Assembly (NCBI GenBank): GCA_028820635.1
Contig: JAPPIG010000084.1
Location: 248,001-312,000 of the forward strand
Direction of reading: 5' to 3'
DNA length: 64,000 nt
Source: Candidatus Poribacteria bacterium
GTDB lineage: Bacteria > Poribacteria > WGA-4E > WGA-3G
The notes beneath the pieces are model-generated. The model did not search any database and was not told the DNA's origin. It worked only from the letters and a program-made list of their open reading frames with translations. Shown piece after piece: positions 36,037-47,100 of this stretch. Position numbers and translations under genes: made by a program. Numbering within the stretch: the first letter of the stretch is position 1; the number at the start of each line of letters is the position of its first letter.

Positions 36037-37348
36037 TAGCAGGATCTACGCCACCGATGAAGGTAACCTGGTCGAAGAACGCGTCTGTTGGTTTTGCTGG
36101 TGTCACGGAAGCGGTACCTGTACCGGGTGTGAAGTTCGGATTATCCTTGTTGAACGGGTCTGAAAGATTCGGGTCAGTTTCAACATTACCAAGCCCTTTT
36201 GCCCATGCTGCTTCATCGAAACCGTCATCATCTTTTTCATCGCCGAAGTTGCCTTTGCCATTGGAGAAAAAGATGCTGTTTTTAACAACCAATTTACCGT
36301 CATTTGCTTGCTTGTGTGAAGACGGTGTATTAATATCAAGTCCAACTTTCTTAAAGCCTGTGACGATGAAATTCGCGTATATACCTGCGGCACCTTCTCT
36401 AATCAGCATGCCGTTGTCACTTTTCTCTCCTTCAGTAGGATCACCAACGAGTGTTACATTAAATATAGTTGGTGCAGAACGCGGAATCGCTTCGTTATTT
36501 TTACTGCTATTGTCATTTTCAAAACCGTTATCTGCGTCATCGCCGTACTGCTGTGCAATCCAGAATTGCCCCTTGCCTGTCCAACCGTCGGTCCAGTCAA
36601 ACGAATCGTCCCGAGCGCCAGTGACAAGCACGTACTTAAGATTAACAGTGCCTCCAAACATTTCAATTCCATCGTCTTGGTTCATGTGTACCTGGACGTA
36701 TTCAATAACTGTGCCAGAACCGACACCTTGTAAGGCGATACCGTTCAATTCGTTGTCGGGACTAAATTCGATACCAGCGTATTCAACACGGACATAACGT
36801 AGCACACCACTGTTATCAGCAGGATTGTTTCCACCGAAATCTCCTGTGTCACCTTCACCAGCCGTAACACCTTGGTTTGTGGGTGCCCTACCGTTTATAA
36901 TCAAACCACCCCATTGCCCACGGGCGCGTTGTCCAATTTCTGCATCACTTGTCATAACGATAGGTGCATCGACTGTGCCTTCTGCCATAATCTTCCCACC
37001 TTGCGCGACAATTAGGGTGCCGTTTTGTGCCTGTTCCCCGTAAATTGTAACACCAGGTTCAACTGTTAGCGTAGCACCATCTTCAACAAATACGGCACCA
37101 CGTAACAGATAATCAGAATCCGAAGAAAGTGTTCTATCTTCTGTGAGTTTGCCTTGTAGGATAACCACTTCACGTCCATCAACGAAAATGGTTTCTTCAG
37201 CTATAAGATCAGGTTCGGTGTCATCATCTTCGCCACATCCGACAAAAGCTAAGGTTAATCCGACTGTAAAAATGATCATTAACAGAAACAACCATGTAAA
37301 TTTGCCTTGTGTCCAAGTAGACTTTAGGGTTGACACGATATTTGACAT
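35996..37348 (-). CDS. Surface lipoprotein with beta-helix-like repeats
   Basis: 450 residues. The signal peptide (about 18-38) ends in a lipobox: LAFVGC with Cys at about 38, followed by GEDDDTEP. The body contains short hydrophobic and glycine-rich turns typical of a right-handed beta-helix: LRGAVFVEDGATLTVEPGV, GTLIVAQGGKIMAEGT, GGLIINGRAP, then repeated LKYVLVTGARDDSFDW and NGMLIREGAAGIYANFIV. It is highly acidic. Such lipoproteins often accompany TonB-dependent receptors and may capture the substrate at the cell surface. It lies downstream of the receptor and upstream of tonB on the same strand. Confidence 0.85.
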   Translation of the reverse strand: MSNIVSTLKSTWTQGKFTWLFLLMIIFTVGLTLAFVGCGEDDDTEPDLIAEETIFVDGREVVILQGKLTEDRTLSSDSDYLLRGAVFVEDGATLTVEPGVTIYGEQAQNGTLIVAQGGKIMAEGTVDAPIVMTSDAEIGQRARGQWGGLIINGRAPTNQGVTAGEGDTGDFGGNNPADNSGVLRYVRVEYAGIEFSPDNELNGIALQGVGSGTVIEYVQVHMNQDDGIEMFGGTVNLKYVLVTGARDDSFDWTDGWTGKGQFWIAQQYGDDADNGFENDNSSKNNEAIPRSAPTIFNVTLVGDPTEGEKSDNGMLIREGAAGIYANFIVTGFKKVGLDINTPSSHKQANDGKLVVKNSIFFSNGKGNFGDEKDDDGFDEAAWAKGLGNVETDPNLSDPFNKDNPNFTPGTGTASVTPAKPTDAFFDQVTFIGGVDPANDWTKGWTTSARN

Positions 37349-37579
37349 TAGTTTGGCAATGCTCCTTTATTTTAAATTTCACTCACTATAATGAATGGAC
37401 TTGTTCATTGCGACTACAATCCATTGATTGAAAGTCCCTGCTATCACGTTTAATATTACACATTAATTGTTACAAAATGCTGACGAGGTTATGACTTTTT
37501 ATCGGCACTTAATTATCTCTGCGCTAATTCGCAACATCAGGAAAAATGTCTGATGAACTTTCATAAGTTATTAGCGTAA

Positions 37580-40444
37580 TTATAGGTTATAACTTATCCC
37601 AAAAGAAAACGATCTGCCAATTTTGTAACTGACAGAAGTCTCGTCACCCTGTTTAAAGTGAACAGATGGATCAAGCAGGTTTTTAGCGGAAAAACTAAAT
37701 TTATACGTATCCGCCACTGTGCGACTAAAACTCATATCTAACTGTCCCCGGGGTTGTTCAAAAACATCTGGGGCACCGTGGTTGCCCACATCAGAGAGCC
37801 GTCGTCCATAAATGTTGTATGCAACCGAACTTACAATTCCCCAGTTTGGCTCTTCATATCCTACAGAAAGATTGATAATGTATGGACACTGTCCTTGCAA
37901 GGGGCGTTCGGAGGAGGTTTGAATACCAACATCTTCGGGGAGTACAACTCTGGACGCAATAAACGTAGCGTTTGTGTTAATTGAAAAAGCACCCAATTTT
38001 GAGGAGAGAACACCTAAGTTTTGACGCGCTTCAAATTCCAACCCGTAGTTGTCTGCTGCTTCTGCGTTTTCATAAGTAATGCGAACTTCTGCTTGGGGTT
38101 GGATAATCTGTTCGATCGGTTTTTGAAACCGTTTGTAAAAAACACTTACTGCCACAACACCGCCACCGCTGGTATTTGGAAAAACTTCCCAACGGAAGTC
38201 GTAATTGTTAATGAGTGTACGTTCTAAATCAGGATTTCCAAGAATGGTTCTCCCACCGACAAAGTCTGTAAATTCAAACGGAGCAAGTTCTCGGAAGTCA
38301 GGACGCGTGACTGTCCGTGACAAGGCAGCCCGCAAATTCATACGTTCCGTTAATCTATATGTGAGGTTGAGTCCCGGAAGCAGGTCAAAGGTTTCCAAAT
38401 CTGCCTTTATTGGTTTCAATACCGGAGAAAACGGATCAAATGTTGTCACTACCTGATTGGAGGATTCCAGTCGTAGCCCCGTCATCACCTGCCATTTTGT
38501 GGTAAGCGGAATATCAAGCATCAAGTATCCGGAGTAGATATTATGATCAGCGAGGTAGTTATCAGTTGCGAGGGTGGATTCGCGTAATTCAAAGACGCGT
38601 GGGGCAATATTTTCAGTTTGGAAAAGCGTTTCCGGTGGTGAGGACAGATCAACAGCTATGTCAACATTATCTGAAGGCAAGAATCTGAATCTTCGCACAT
38701 CAAACGAGCGCTCTCTATCTCGAAGGAGACCGCCAAATTTGAAGAAACCTGTTTCCCTTATCGGCAATTTCCAGTCAACACGAACATTATATTCATCATC
38801 TTCAAGGTCAAAGAAGAATCTACTACCGCTATGTGTGACATCGCGGAATGTATATGTACCGTCGCCTCTATCTTCATAAATTGCTTCGCGTGTGTCGGGT
38901 TCATCGCGCGCCGCACGTGAATAGGTAAGTCTCCATTCCATAGAAAGGTCGGATTGGCCTGATGCCATTTCCAAGGAATCAGAATTTTCCGCTGCAGCAA
39001 CGTTTTGCAATTCCGGTTCGCCAAAATTGAAACCGTGTGTGCCTGCTAATTGTCCTGAAAAGAGTTGGCGTTCGACATATCTCAAGCGTGCACTTCGCAA
39101 GTCTGTATTTCTATCGGCATTAAAACCTTCCCATGTTCGGGTTTGATCTTCTGCGGCATGTGTTGTAAGTGTCCGCAAACTAAGCCGATGATATGGTGAA
39201 AACCGAAGACTGGCATTGACGACACTACCCCAGTCTACTTCATGGCCGCTTTGTTCTATATTATAATTGGTTACGGGTGAAAGCGTTTCGTTTAATCCGA
39301 TGCGAAACGCTTTTCGCACCTGCGTACTGTAGCTATGGCTATTGCCATAGGAGATAACACCGAGATAACCGAATTGTTTGCCAAAAATTGTATTGCTGTT
39401 ACCGATACTGAATTTATAGCCTTGATTTACGGGGATTGCATGTCGTTCAGGGGACCAAACGTTAGAGAAAGCGCGTCCGAATTCTTGGATCTCTTCACGG
39501 GTAAATCCTGTTGTAGTAAAACGACCACGTTCGCGGATAGGAATTCCATCCGCTTTTTCTTGAATAATTTCTGGTAACCTACGAGAACCGTCATCAAATC
39601 CTAAAAAGTCAAGACTTCCACCAGGATACGTCAATCCGTCTGTGCCGGTTGCCTGTGTGTTGAAACCTGTTGATAGTGATAGCGACATCATCAATGCTTC
39701 GGGAAAGTCTTTTGTAAATACTTGCACAGAACCGCCAGCAAACCCACCCGGTTGGTCAGGTGAAAATGTCTTTACAGTTTGAAGACTCGCAAGCAAACTT
39801 GCTGGGAAGATGTCCATTGGGACGACTCGCCGATTCGGTTCCGGACTCGGAATTTCCACGTTATTGAGAAGTGTGTTACTATAACGTTCACCTAACCCAC
39901 GTACAAATACGTATTTGCCGCCTACAATACTCACACCTGTTATACGCTTAATTGCTTGTGCCGCTGAAGAGTCTGGCAACCGACTAATTTCTTCAGTACT
40001 GATGCTGTCTTCAATTCGAGAACTCCGCATCCGTTTTTCAAGCAAACCGCGTTCCCCAGATTGGCTTAAGCGAACCTTCATATTAATCGCATCTAACTTT
40101 ACAACTTGAGATTCCAATGTAACATGTAACGGTTCCGATAAACCTTGGGCGTTGACTTCAATATCAGAAAGTACAGCAGCGTTGTAGAAAGGTGCGGATA
40201 TTTGAAAAGCATAAGTACCAGGTGGCAATTCTAAAGAAAATGCCCCTGTTTCATCAGTTTTTACCTTGATGTTTGTGTCTACAATCTTTATTGTTACATC
40301 AACTAACGGTGTATCGGTATCGCTATCTGCGACAACACCTGTAATTTTTACGGTCTGTTGTGTTTCTTGGGCAATAGTCTCTTCCGAAATGATAAATCCA
40401 ATAACGAGTATTAAGAACAACAATCCGATGCAAACGCCTCTCAT
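37580..40444 (-). CDS. TonB-dependent outer-membrane receptor
   Basis: About 954 residues. The ATG at 40444 is chosen because GAGAGGA lies just upstream; an ATG four codons earlier has no site. A signal peptide (MRGVCIGLLFLILVIGF...) is followed by a carboxypeptidase-regulatory-like beta-sandwich (VKITGVVADSDTDTPLVDV...), the plug domain (AAQAIKRITGVSIVGGKYVFVRGLGERYSNTLLNN), and a 22-strand-type barrel ending GRSFSFGISYNL with a terminal aromatic-rich strand. It imports a scarce large ligand using TonB. The order receptor, lipoprotein, small ORF, tonB suggests a dedicated uptake locus. Ligand unknown. Confidence 0.94.
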   Translation of the reverse strand: MRGVCIGLLFLILVIGFIISEETIAQETQQTVKITGVVADSDTDTPLVDVTIKIVDTNIKVKTDETGAFSLELPPGTYAFQISAPFYNAAVLSDIEVNAQGLSEPLHVTLESQVVKLDAINMKVRLSQSGERGLLEKRMRSSRIEDSISTEEISRLPDSSAAQAIKRITGVSIVGGKYVFVRGLGERYSNTLLNNVEIPSPEPNRRVVPMDIFPASLLASLQTVKTFSPDQPGGFAGGSVQVFTKDFPEALMMSLSLSTGFNTQATGTDGLTYPGGSLDFLGFDDGSRRLPEIIQEKADGIPIRERGRFTTTGFTREEIQEFGRAFSNVWSPERHAIPVNQGYKFSIGNSNTIFGKQFGYLGVISYGNSHSYSTQVRKAFRIGLNETLSPVTNYNIEQSGHEVDWGSVVNASLRFSPYHRLSLRTLTTHAAEDQTRTWEGFNADRNTDLRSARLRYVERQLFSGQLAGTHGFNFGEPELQNVAAAENSDSLEMASGQSDLSMEWRLTYSRAARDEPDTREAIYEDRGDGTYTFRDVTHSGSRFFFDLEDDEYNVRVDWKLPIRETGFFKFGGLLRDRERSFDVRRFRFLPSDNVDIAVDLSSPPETLFQTENIAPRVFELRESTLATDNYLADHNIYSGYLMLDIPLTTKWQVMTGLRLESSNQVVTTFDPFSPVLKPIKADLETFDLLPGLNLTYRLTERMNLRAALSRTVTRPDFRELAPFEFTDFVGGRTILGNPDLERTLINNYDFRWEVFPNTSGGGVVAVSVFYKRFQKPIEQIIQPQAEVRITYENAEAADNYGLEFEARQNLGVLSSKLGAFSINTNATFIASRVVLPEDVGIQTSSERPLQGQCPYIINLSVGYEEPNWGIVSSVAYNIYGRRLSDVGNHGAPDVFEQPRGQLDMSFSRTVADTYKFSFSAKNLLDPSVHFKQGDETSVSYKIGRSFSFGISYNL

Positions 40445-40658
40445 TTTTCCTCTCATTTTTTAGTTCGTTGATTTATGATCACACTATTTATCCTTAAAAC
40501 AATTTCCAATGGTGAGAAAATTTTAACCCGAAATTGAAACAAAATTGTGTAATTTCTTTGGCAAATACAAGAAATTATTTTACTTGTATCTATTTGTATA
40601 AATCTGCAATAATAAACCTATACAAGCTTTAACTCTATTGAGCGGAGACTCCAAATTC

Positions 40659-41234
40659 ATGATTGCGGAATTGCTCAGAAAAACGACCCATCTGGCAGGA
40701 TTCTTCTTACCTTTAATATATATTGTCTTAGATAAAACCACTATGTTGCTCATTGTCGGGTGTTTGGCAGGTATTGCGGTGGTGGTGGAATTCTTGAAAT
40801 GGGTATCTGTGCGTTTTAGATATCTCTTTTTTCGTGTTTTCGGATTCATTCTCCGTACCCATGAACAGAAAGGTGCAATTACAGGTGCAACTTATTATAT
40901 CGTCAGTATCCTGTTAAGCATTTTCTTCTTTGAGAAGTCTATTGCTATCGTCTGTATTTTTTTTATTGTTTTAGGAGATACGGCTGCTGCCTTAGTTGGG
41001 AGAAGGTGGGGACGAACAAAACTTATCGGCAATAAGAGTTTGGAAGGGAGCGCAGCTTGTTTTGCTATCTGTGCTGTTATCACGCTTTTCTGGATAAATC
41101 CGATTATCGGTCTTGCTGGTGCATTTGTAGCAACTCTCGTAGAACTTTTGCCGCTTCGAATAGATGACAACTTGACAATGCCTCTCATCTCTGGTGCTGT
41201 GATGCAGCTTATGGTTAATTACCTACCGCTATAA
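40659..41234 (+). CDS. Dolichol-kinase/CTP-dependent polyprenol kinase-like membrane protein
   Basis: About 191 residues with six or seven hydrophobic segments. The conserved loop GDTAAALVGRRWGRTKLIGNKSLEGS is typical of the CTP-dependent lipid kinase/phosphatidate cytidylyltransferase-related family (SEC59, phytol kinase). An N-terminal RKTTHLAGFFLPLIY also fits. It probably phosphorylates a polyprenol or other lipid alcohol. The ATG at 40659 has GGAG 11 bases upstream; a TTG extension to 40638 is less likely. Confidence 0.85.
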   Translation: MIAELLRKTTHLAGFFLPLIYIVLDKTTMLLIVGCLAGIAVVVEFLKWVSVRFRYLFFRVFGFILRTHEQKGAITGATYYIVSILLSIFFFEKSIAIVCIFFIVLGDTAAALVGRRWGRTKLIGNKSLEGSAACFAICAVITLFWINPIIGLAGAFVATLVELLPLRIDDNLTMPLISGAVMQLMVNYLPL

Positions 41235-41315
41235 CGGACATCTACGAAAAGTAACCTCGCCTCAGACGGGTGTGTAAAGTTTTTGTCACTTGTTTGCTCA
41301 CGGATTACGCGAATT

Positions 41316-41361
41316 CTGTAGGAGCGACCTCCCGGTCGCGACCAGGAGGTCGCTCCTACAG
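41316..41361. repeat. Perfect inverted repeat, GTAGG family (best example)
   Basis: CTGTAGGAGCGACCTCC (41316-41332) and its exact complement (41345-41361) flank a 12-base centre that contains the further palindrome GGTCGCGACC. The arms and centre reappear in pieces at 28365-28386 and 32424-32487. Confidence 0.9.
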
Positions 41362-41526
41362 AAGAGACCCAAGTCAATGCCCAACAGGCTTGTGACAATT
41401 GAGAAATCGGGTTGAAAACCCTCCAACAACAAAAAGCAACGGTTAATGACAAAAACTTTACATACCCGCCTCAGACTCAGACAATTCCACTTGACAATTT
41501 GCATAATTTCATATACCTTTATTAGT

Positions 41527-42351
41527 ATGTCAACTGAGACCTACAGAAAACCGATTCAACCGACAGAAAGTTTCCGTGCAATTCCCGTAGCAGTACCCGA
41601 TAATCTTGTGAACATCCGAATAATCCTTTTTGAACCGCGTGAGCCGGGAAATATCGGTTCTGTCGCAAGGGTTGTGAAAGGGATGGGACTGTCGCAGCTT
41701 TACCTTGTAAATCCTGTTCCGTTTCAGAATGTAGACGCGGCATGGTATATGGCACACGGTGCTAAGGATGTTTTGGAAAACTGCAAAGTTGTTCCCGAAC
41801 TAAAAGATGCACTTGAAGGTGTCCAGTACCTTGTGGGAACAACGCATCGTCGCCGTGATATGCGTTTACCGTCTCCTGTAACTGCTCGCGAAGCTGCGGA
41901 CACAATCGCATCTGTTTCACAGGATAAATCAGTCGCCCTACTTTTTGGTCGTGAAGACTTCGGGTTATCAACGGATCAGATGAGTCTCTGTCAATTGACG
42001 GCAAGCGTGCCGATGGCGACCAAAAACCCATCTCTTAATTTAGCGCAAGCAGTCCAAATTTTCGCGTATGAGGTATTTATTGCGAGTTTGGGAGAGCATG
42101 CACCTGCTGAGATTGACTATGCCGAAGTCAACGCTTTGGAAGAATTTTATGGACGTGTTACACGTTTGTTAGATAAAGTCGGCATGTCTCCGTATAATCA
42201 GGAATGGGAGACGTATCTGAAGTCGTTACGACGCGTTTTTTCACGTGCCCCACTTGAGGCACGAGACATTGCTACGCTTGATATGATATTCTCTACAACC
42301 TATCGGCATATTGTGAGGTTAGAAGAAAGATTAGAAAAGACACAAAAGTAA
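41527..42351 (+). CDS. TrmJ-like tRNA/rRNA 2'-O-methyltransferase (SPOUT family)
   Basis: 274 residues from the ATG at 41527; the frame is open to 41446 but no start has a clear ribosome site, so the N-terminus is uncertain. SPOUT motifs are present: IILFEPREPGNIGSVARVVKGMG (motif 1), LLFGREDFGLS (motif 2) and ATKNPSLNLAQAVQIFAYE (motif 3), the set found in TrmJ/TrmH. TrmJ methylates the ribose of nucleotide 32 in tRNAs. The final codons (RHIVRLEERLEK) reappear 1.7 kb downstream. Confidence 0.92.
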   Translation: MSTETYRKPIQPTESFRAIPVAVPDNLVNIRIILFEPREPGNIGSVARVVKGMGLSQLYLVNPVPFQNVDAAWYMAHGAKDVLENCKVVPELKDALEGVQYLVGTTHRRRDMRLPSPVTAREAADTIASVSQDKSVALLFGREDFGLSTDQMSLCQLTASVPMATKNPSLNLAQAVQIFAYEVFIASLGEHAPAEIDYAEVNALEEFYGRVTRLLDKVGMSPYNQEWETYLKSLRRVFSRAPLEARDIATLDMIFSTTYRHIVRLEERLEKTQK

Positions 42352-42397
42352 CGGACACACGCAGCGGGTCTTTGTCTGATTCGTTATAGAGGAAAAC

Positions 42398-43993
42398 ATG
42401 AAAACATTTGGCACTCACGGCCCCGTGAATCCTGAAGATCATTACGTTGTCTCACGCGACGCGGAAATCGCTGACTTCATCAACCGCGTTAAGCTGGGAC
42501 GATATATCGTTATTTTTGCCCCTCGGCAAACAGGCAAGACGACATTCTTTCAATGGGCTCTTAAGGCACTCGCAGCTGATCGGACAGAAACCTATTTCCC
42601 GATTGAACTGAATTTTCAGGTTTTTCAAGGCAATAGCGCATCCGATTTTTACACCACACTCTATAAAAGGATTTACGAGCAGATTGGGGGTGTCTTTCAA
42701 AAACGCAGTACCATCCCTTCTGAAGCTTTGACCCAATTCTTAGAGAACACAAAACTAACTAATCACATTGAAATGCTGGAATTCTTCCAACAGTTCGGGG
42801 CCTTTCTTGGAGATGAAAAACTTGTCCTCATCATTGACGAATTTGATGGCATCCCTCGTGATGCTGTGAGCGGTTTCTTGAATGCACTCCGCACTATCTA
42901 TGTTCAACGCTCTATGCGCGCATGTCCCTACAGCATTGGTATTGTAGGGGTTAAGAGCATTACACAACTCAACCTAAACCGCTCTATTTCACCGTTTAAT
43001 ATACAAGACGAGTTCACTTTGCCGAACTTCACCTTTGAACAGGTGCGTGATCTGCTTGCTCAGTACACAGATGAGGTCGGTCAAACCTTCGCGCCTGAGG
43101 TCATTGAGAATATTCACAGACAGACTGCTGGACAGCCTTTCCTTGTCAACCGATTCGCGCAGATACTCACAGAGGAGATGAACATTCCGAAAACAGAAAC
43201 AATTACGATGACGCACTTTTCACAGGCACACATAGAAGTCCGAGAAGAAGATAACGCGAACCTCACACATCTGATGACCAATATCCGTAGAGACCCAAGC
43301 TATAAAAATATCCTGATGCGAATCGTTTCTTATGAGAGGGGCGTGCGTTTCAATCCACGCAGAGAAATCATCAGTGAACTTGTTACACTCGGTGTGATCG
43401 GAAAAGCACCGGATGGGATGTGTCAAATTGTTAATCCGATTTACCACTATTGCATTCTGCAGGCGTTCAAGCCTGAGATGAATGGACTTGAGCAGGACTA
43501 CCTCCCTGAAGACACAGATTTTCTTGACTACCTCACGCCGACAGGACAGATTAATATGGAACTGCTCCTTGATAACTTCCAAAACTTCATTGCACGCGTA
43601 GGGTTTCGGATACTCCAAGTCCCGGAAACTCCGAAGGAATACGTTGGGCAAGACCTCCTCTACGCCTATCTTGACCAGTTTGTCAGTCTGATTCGTGGTG
43701 CAATGTTCCTTGAAGCACAAACAGGACGCGGCAGGATGGATATGATTATTGTTCACAACGGACATAAATATGTCGTTGAAACAAAGATTTGGGAGGGAGA
43801 ACGGCGCTATGATGCAGGTAAGAAACAACTGGCCGCATATCTCAAATTAGAACGTGTGTGTGAAGGATATTACGTCGTTTTCGATCATCGTGCAGAACCG
43901 GAACCACGCGTCCAAACAGAGATGATAGATGGGGTGACTATCCGATGTTACGTTATCCCTGTGGTCCAGGAAGTCCCTTCAGACAGGACATAG
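42398..43993 (+). CDS. AAA-type ATPase fused to a C-terminal PD-(D/E)XK nuclease-like domain
   Basis: 531 residues with AGAGGA before the ATG. The ATPase half has Walker A APRQTGKTT (41-49) and Walker B VLIIDEFDG (near 145), then a winged-helix-like region to about 350. The C-terminal half carries the nuclease signature GRGRMDMIIVHNGHKYVVETKIWEG (Asp, then Glu-x-Lys), like the DUF1703-type domain of AAA-ATPase-like proteins. This architecture is common as multicopy genes in some phyla and is suspected to be mobile or defensive, with no proven role. It lies between the trmJ end and a second copy of that end. Confidence 0.88.
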   Translation: MKTFGTHGPVNPEDHYVVSRDAEIADFINRVKLGRYIVIFAPRQTGKTTFFQWALKALAADRTETYFPIELNFQVFQGNSASDFYTTLYKRIYEQIGGVFQKRSTIPSEALTQFLENTKLTNHIEMLEFFQQFGAFLGDEKLVLIIDEFDGIPRDAVSGFLNALRTIYVQRSMRACPYSIGIVGVKSITQLNLNRSISPFNIQDEFTLPNFTFEQVRDLLAQYTDEVGQTFAPEVIENIHRQTAGQPFLVNRFAQILTEEMNIPKTETITMTHFSQAHIEVREEDNANLTHLMTNIRRDPSYKNILMRIVSYERGVRFNPRREIISELVTLGVIGKAPDGMCQIVNPIYHYCILQAFKPEMNGLEQDYLPEDTDFLDYLTPTGQINMELLLDNFQNFIARVGFRILQVPETPKEYVGQDLLYAYLDQFVSLIRGAMFLEAQTGRGRMDMIIVHNGHKYVVETKIWEGERRYDAGKKQLAAYLKLERVCEGYYVVFDHRAEPEPRVQTEMIDGVTIRCYVIPVVQEVPSDRT

Positions 43994-43998
43994 GGTTT

Positions 43999-44058
43999 AT
44001 GCAAAACATGGGTCGGCATATCGTGCGGTTAGAGAAGCAGTTAGAAGATTCTCCTTGA
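43999..44058 (+). pseudogene. Remnant of a trmJ-like 3' end
   Basis: The frame MQNMGRHIVRLEKQLEDSP ends at a TGA. Its RHIVRLE..LE repeats the last codons of trmJ (from 42304), with mostly synonymous base changes. It appears to be a displaced or duplicated gene end just behind the ATPase/nuclease gene. Confidence 0.65.
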
Positions 44059-44114
44059 AATTTAGGGTAGACTGACGTATCATATATACATAATCTTTGT
44101 TAGACATAGACGAA

Positions 44115-47100
44115 ATGCGACACATAAAACTCCTCGTTTGGCTCATCTTTATCCTATCAGGCGCAAGTGCCCTCATCTATGAAGTAATATGGATGCGGCA
44201 GCTCACGCTTGTCTTCGGCAGCACCGTCTTTGCGACAAGCACTGTGCTAACAGCATTCATGGCAGGACTCGCACTCGGCAGCTACTACTTCGGCAGAAAG
44301 ATAGACGAAAGCAAACTGTCGCCATTGAAACTTTATGCATTCCTTGAAGTGGGTATCGGTGGATTCTGTATCATCTGGCCCCTCTTGTTGTCTGTCCTTA
44401 CTGCTCTGTATGTCCTTATCTACCGCAACATTACATCCGAATTCTATACCCTTTCACTTATCCGTTTTGTATTGACATTTGGTATATTACTAATTCCCTC
44501 TACATTGATGGGTGGCACATTACCGGTATTGACACGATTTTTTGTGAAAAGGTTGGAACAGCTCGGAACGAACATTGGAATACTATATGCATTGAATACG
44601 TTTGGTGCTGTCATCGGCACTGTGGCAGCGGGATTTTTCCTGATTGAAGCAATGGGTATTACGTGGTCACTCCGAGTAGCAATCGCTATAAATCTTGGTG
44701 TTGCGTTGGTTGCATTGGTATTAGCACAGCATGCACACAAGATAGAAGAAGGAGATGAAGAAGAGAAGTTAATAGGGCAGGCGGCATCCGAGACGGATGA
44801 ACAGGCAGCACAACCCCCGCAGGTTGCAATACCCGGAATAGGCAAGCAGGAACGGCAATTGGTGCTGTGTGCCATAGGCATATCCGGTTTTTGCGCTTTA
44901 GCCTATGAGGTGCTATGGACTCGTATTCTCGTATTCTTTCTTGGAAGTACCACTTACGCGTTTGCTACGATGCTCGCTGCATTCCTTTTCGGTATAGCAT
45001 TAGGAAGTATGATTTTAGCGAGATGGGTGGACCGGATAAAGCAGCCAGTTACTACCTTCGGCATTGTCCAACTCGGTATCGGCCTCTTTGCGCTTGCACT
45101 GATGCCGGCATTTGAGCGGTTATATGGAATGACCTACGCGCTGCAATCAACATTCGGTGGTAGTAGATTCTGGACATTCTTTTCCTGCTTTGTTGTAATG
45201 AGTCTCCCTACATTTTTGATGGGAGCGAGTTTTCCACTGGTTACCAAAATCTATACCGGCAATGCGCGCCAACTCGGTAGAAGCATCGGTAATGTCTATG
45301 CTATCAACACAGTCGGAAGTATTTTGGGTGCGTTTTGTGCGGGGTTTGTGCTAATTCCACTGTTAGGTATTCGTCCAAGCATTGTGTTGACGGTCGCATT
45401 GAACACAGGTATCGGGTGTCTGCTTGTTCTGAAAGGATTACGTGCGTCTGAAGGTGCTGAAATAGGTGAAACAGAGACAAGAAGTGGAGCTAAATCTGTT
45501 TTTCAAGGAATAGGCATCGCCGTGCCGATACTCAATATTGGGTTAGCAGTCATTTTATTACTGACTTTGAGTCAACCGCTCTTCTTGAAAAGCACAATTT
45601 ACAAAACGCAACGTCCGGGTGATGAGGTTGTTGATTACAAGGAGGAGATAGATGCAACGGTAACAACACTGAAGGATGATGAAGGTGTCTTTCGCCTCTA
45701 TGTAGATGCAAACCAAGCCGCTGACGCTTCGCGGTGGGACTCCCCTTCGCATCGCGTCATAGCACATCTACCGTTGCTATTACATCCCAATCCGAAACGC
45801 GCGCTCGTTGTGGGGTTCGGTATGGGTTTGACCTCACATTCAATCACACAACACGGTGTGCAAGTCGATGCAATAGAATTGTCAAAAGGTGTGATTTCTG
45901 CAGCACACAAACATTTCAAACATATTAATGGCAACATATTTGAAAACAGACTATTTAACTATAAGGTTAATGATGGACGCAATCATATCCTAATGACGCA
46001 AACCAAATACGATATGATTTCAACCGGCATCATTCATCCGCTTGTGAGTGCTGGAAGTTCGAATATCTATACAGAAGACTTTTATAAGTTGTGTAGCAGA
46101 ATCTTGACTGAGGATGGTGTGATGTGTCAGTGGGTGCCGTTGCATCGGTTACCAGAGGCACACTATAAGATGATTGTACGCACCTTTCAACATGTTTTTC
46201 CTAAAACAACCCTGTGGTATAAATATACACCCGATTTTGTGATTCTTATCGGGACACATAAACGACTTTCCATTGACTACGAAGACTTTATGGCACGCAG
46301 CCAGATACCGAGTATTCGTGAAGGGCTCGCCGCTGATGATTTAGACGGTATGTCGTTACTGGACTCATTTATGATGGGGCCGGAGGCAGTCCGAGAGTAT
46401 GCTGGTGTAGGGCCTATCCACACTGATGACCGCCCTCGATTAGAGTTCTTCAAAGGTAAAGATTTGGTGAGTTCCACAGCACAGAATATTATTGGAATGA
46501 AAGAATTGCGCCAGCAAGTTACACCACTTCTGAGAAATTACGGTTCAACACTTGAGGAGCAAAAAACAGTCCGAGAAAGGATAGTTACCTACTTTAATGC
46601 GACACAGAAATTGATTCTTGGACAGATCGCTTATGCCAAAGCACAGATTGCCAATCCAACAGCACAGCTTGAAAGTGCCAGTGCATTAATGAACGAGGCG
46701 GTAAGAATTAACTCACAAGACGAAACAATTCGCTATAATTTTGGCGTTGTCTCAGGTTTTATTAACGAAGGTTTCCAAGAAGAACTCCGTCAACTTGAAA
46801 AAGAAGTACAACGAAACATAAAACAAAATCCAGACGACATTCAGGGATACTTAAATTTGGCGATAGCGTATCAGATGCAGGGAAAACTCAAGGAAGCTAC
46901 AGCTGAACTTGAAAAAATACTCAAGCGCGATCCCAGCAGACCTGAAATATATTTTCTCTTGGGACCGCTATATGAAGAACAAGAACGTTACAAAGATGCA
47001 CTTCGCACCTACAAACGATTAGAACAGCTTGATGCTGACTTACCCGCCCCAATTTTCGCTGCGATGGCAGGAGTCCATCTGCAATTACAGAATGTGGATG

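Noticed and set aside
36057-36797. 246-codon plus-strand frame.
   Set aside because: Lies entirely antisense to the beta-helix lipoprotein gene, has repetitive Ser/Pro composition and no family resemblance.
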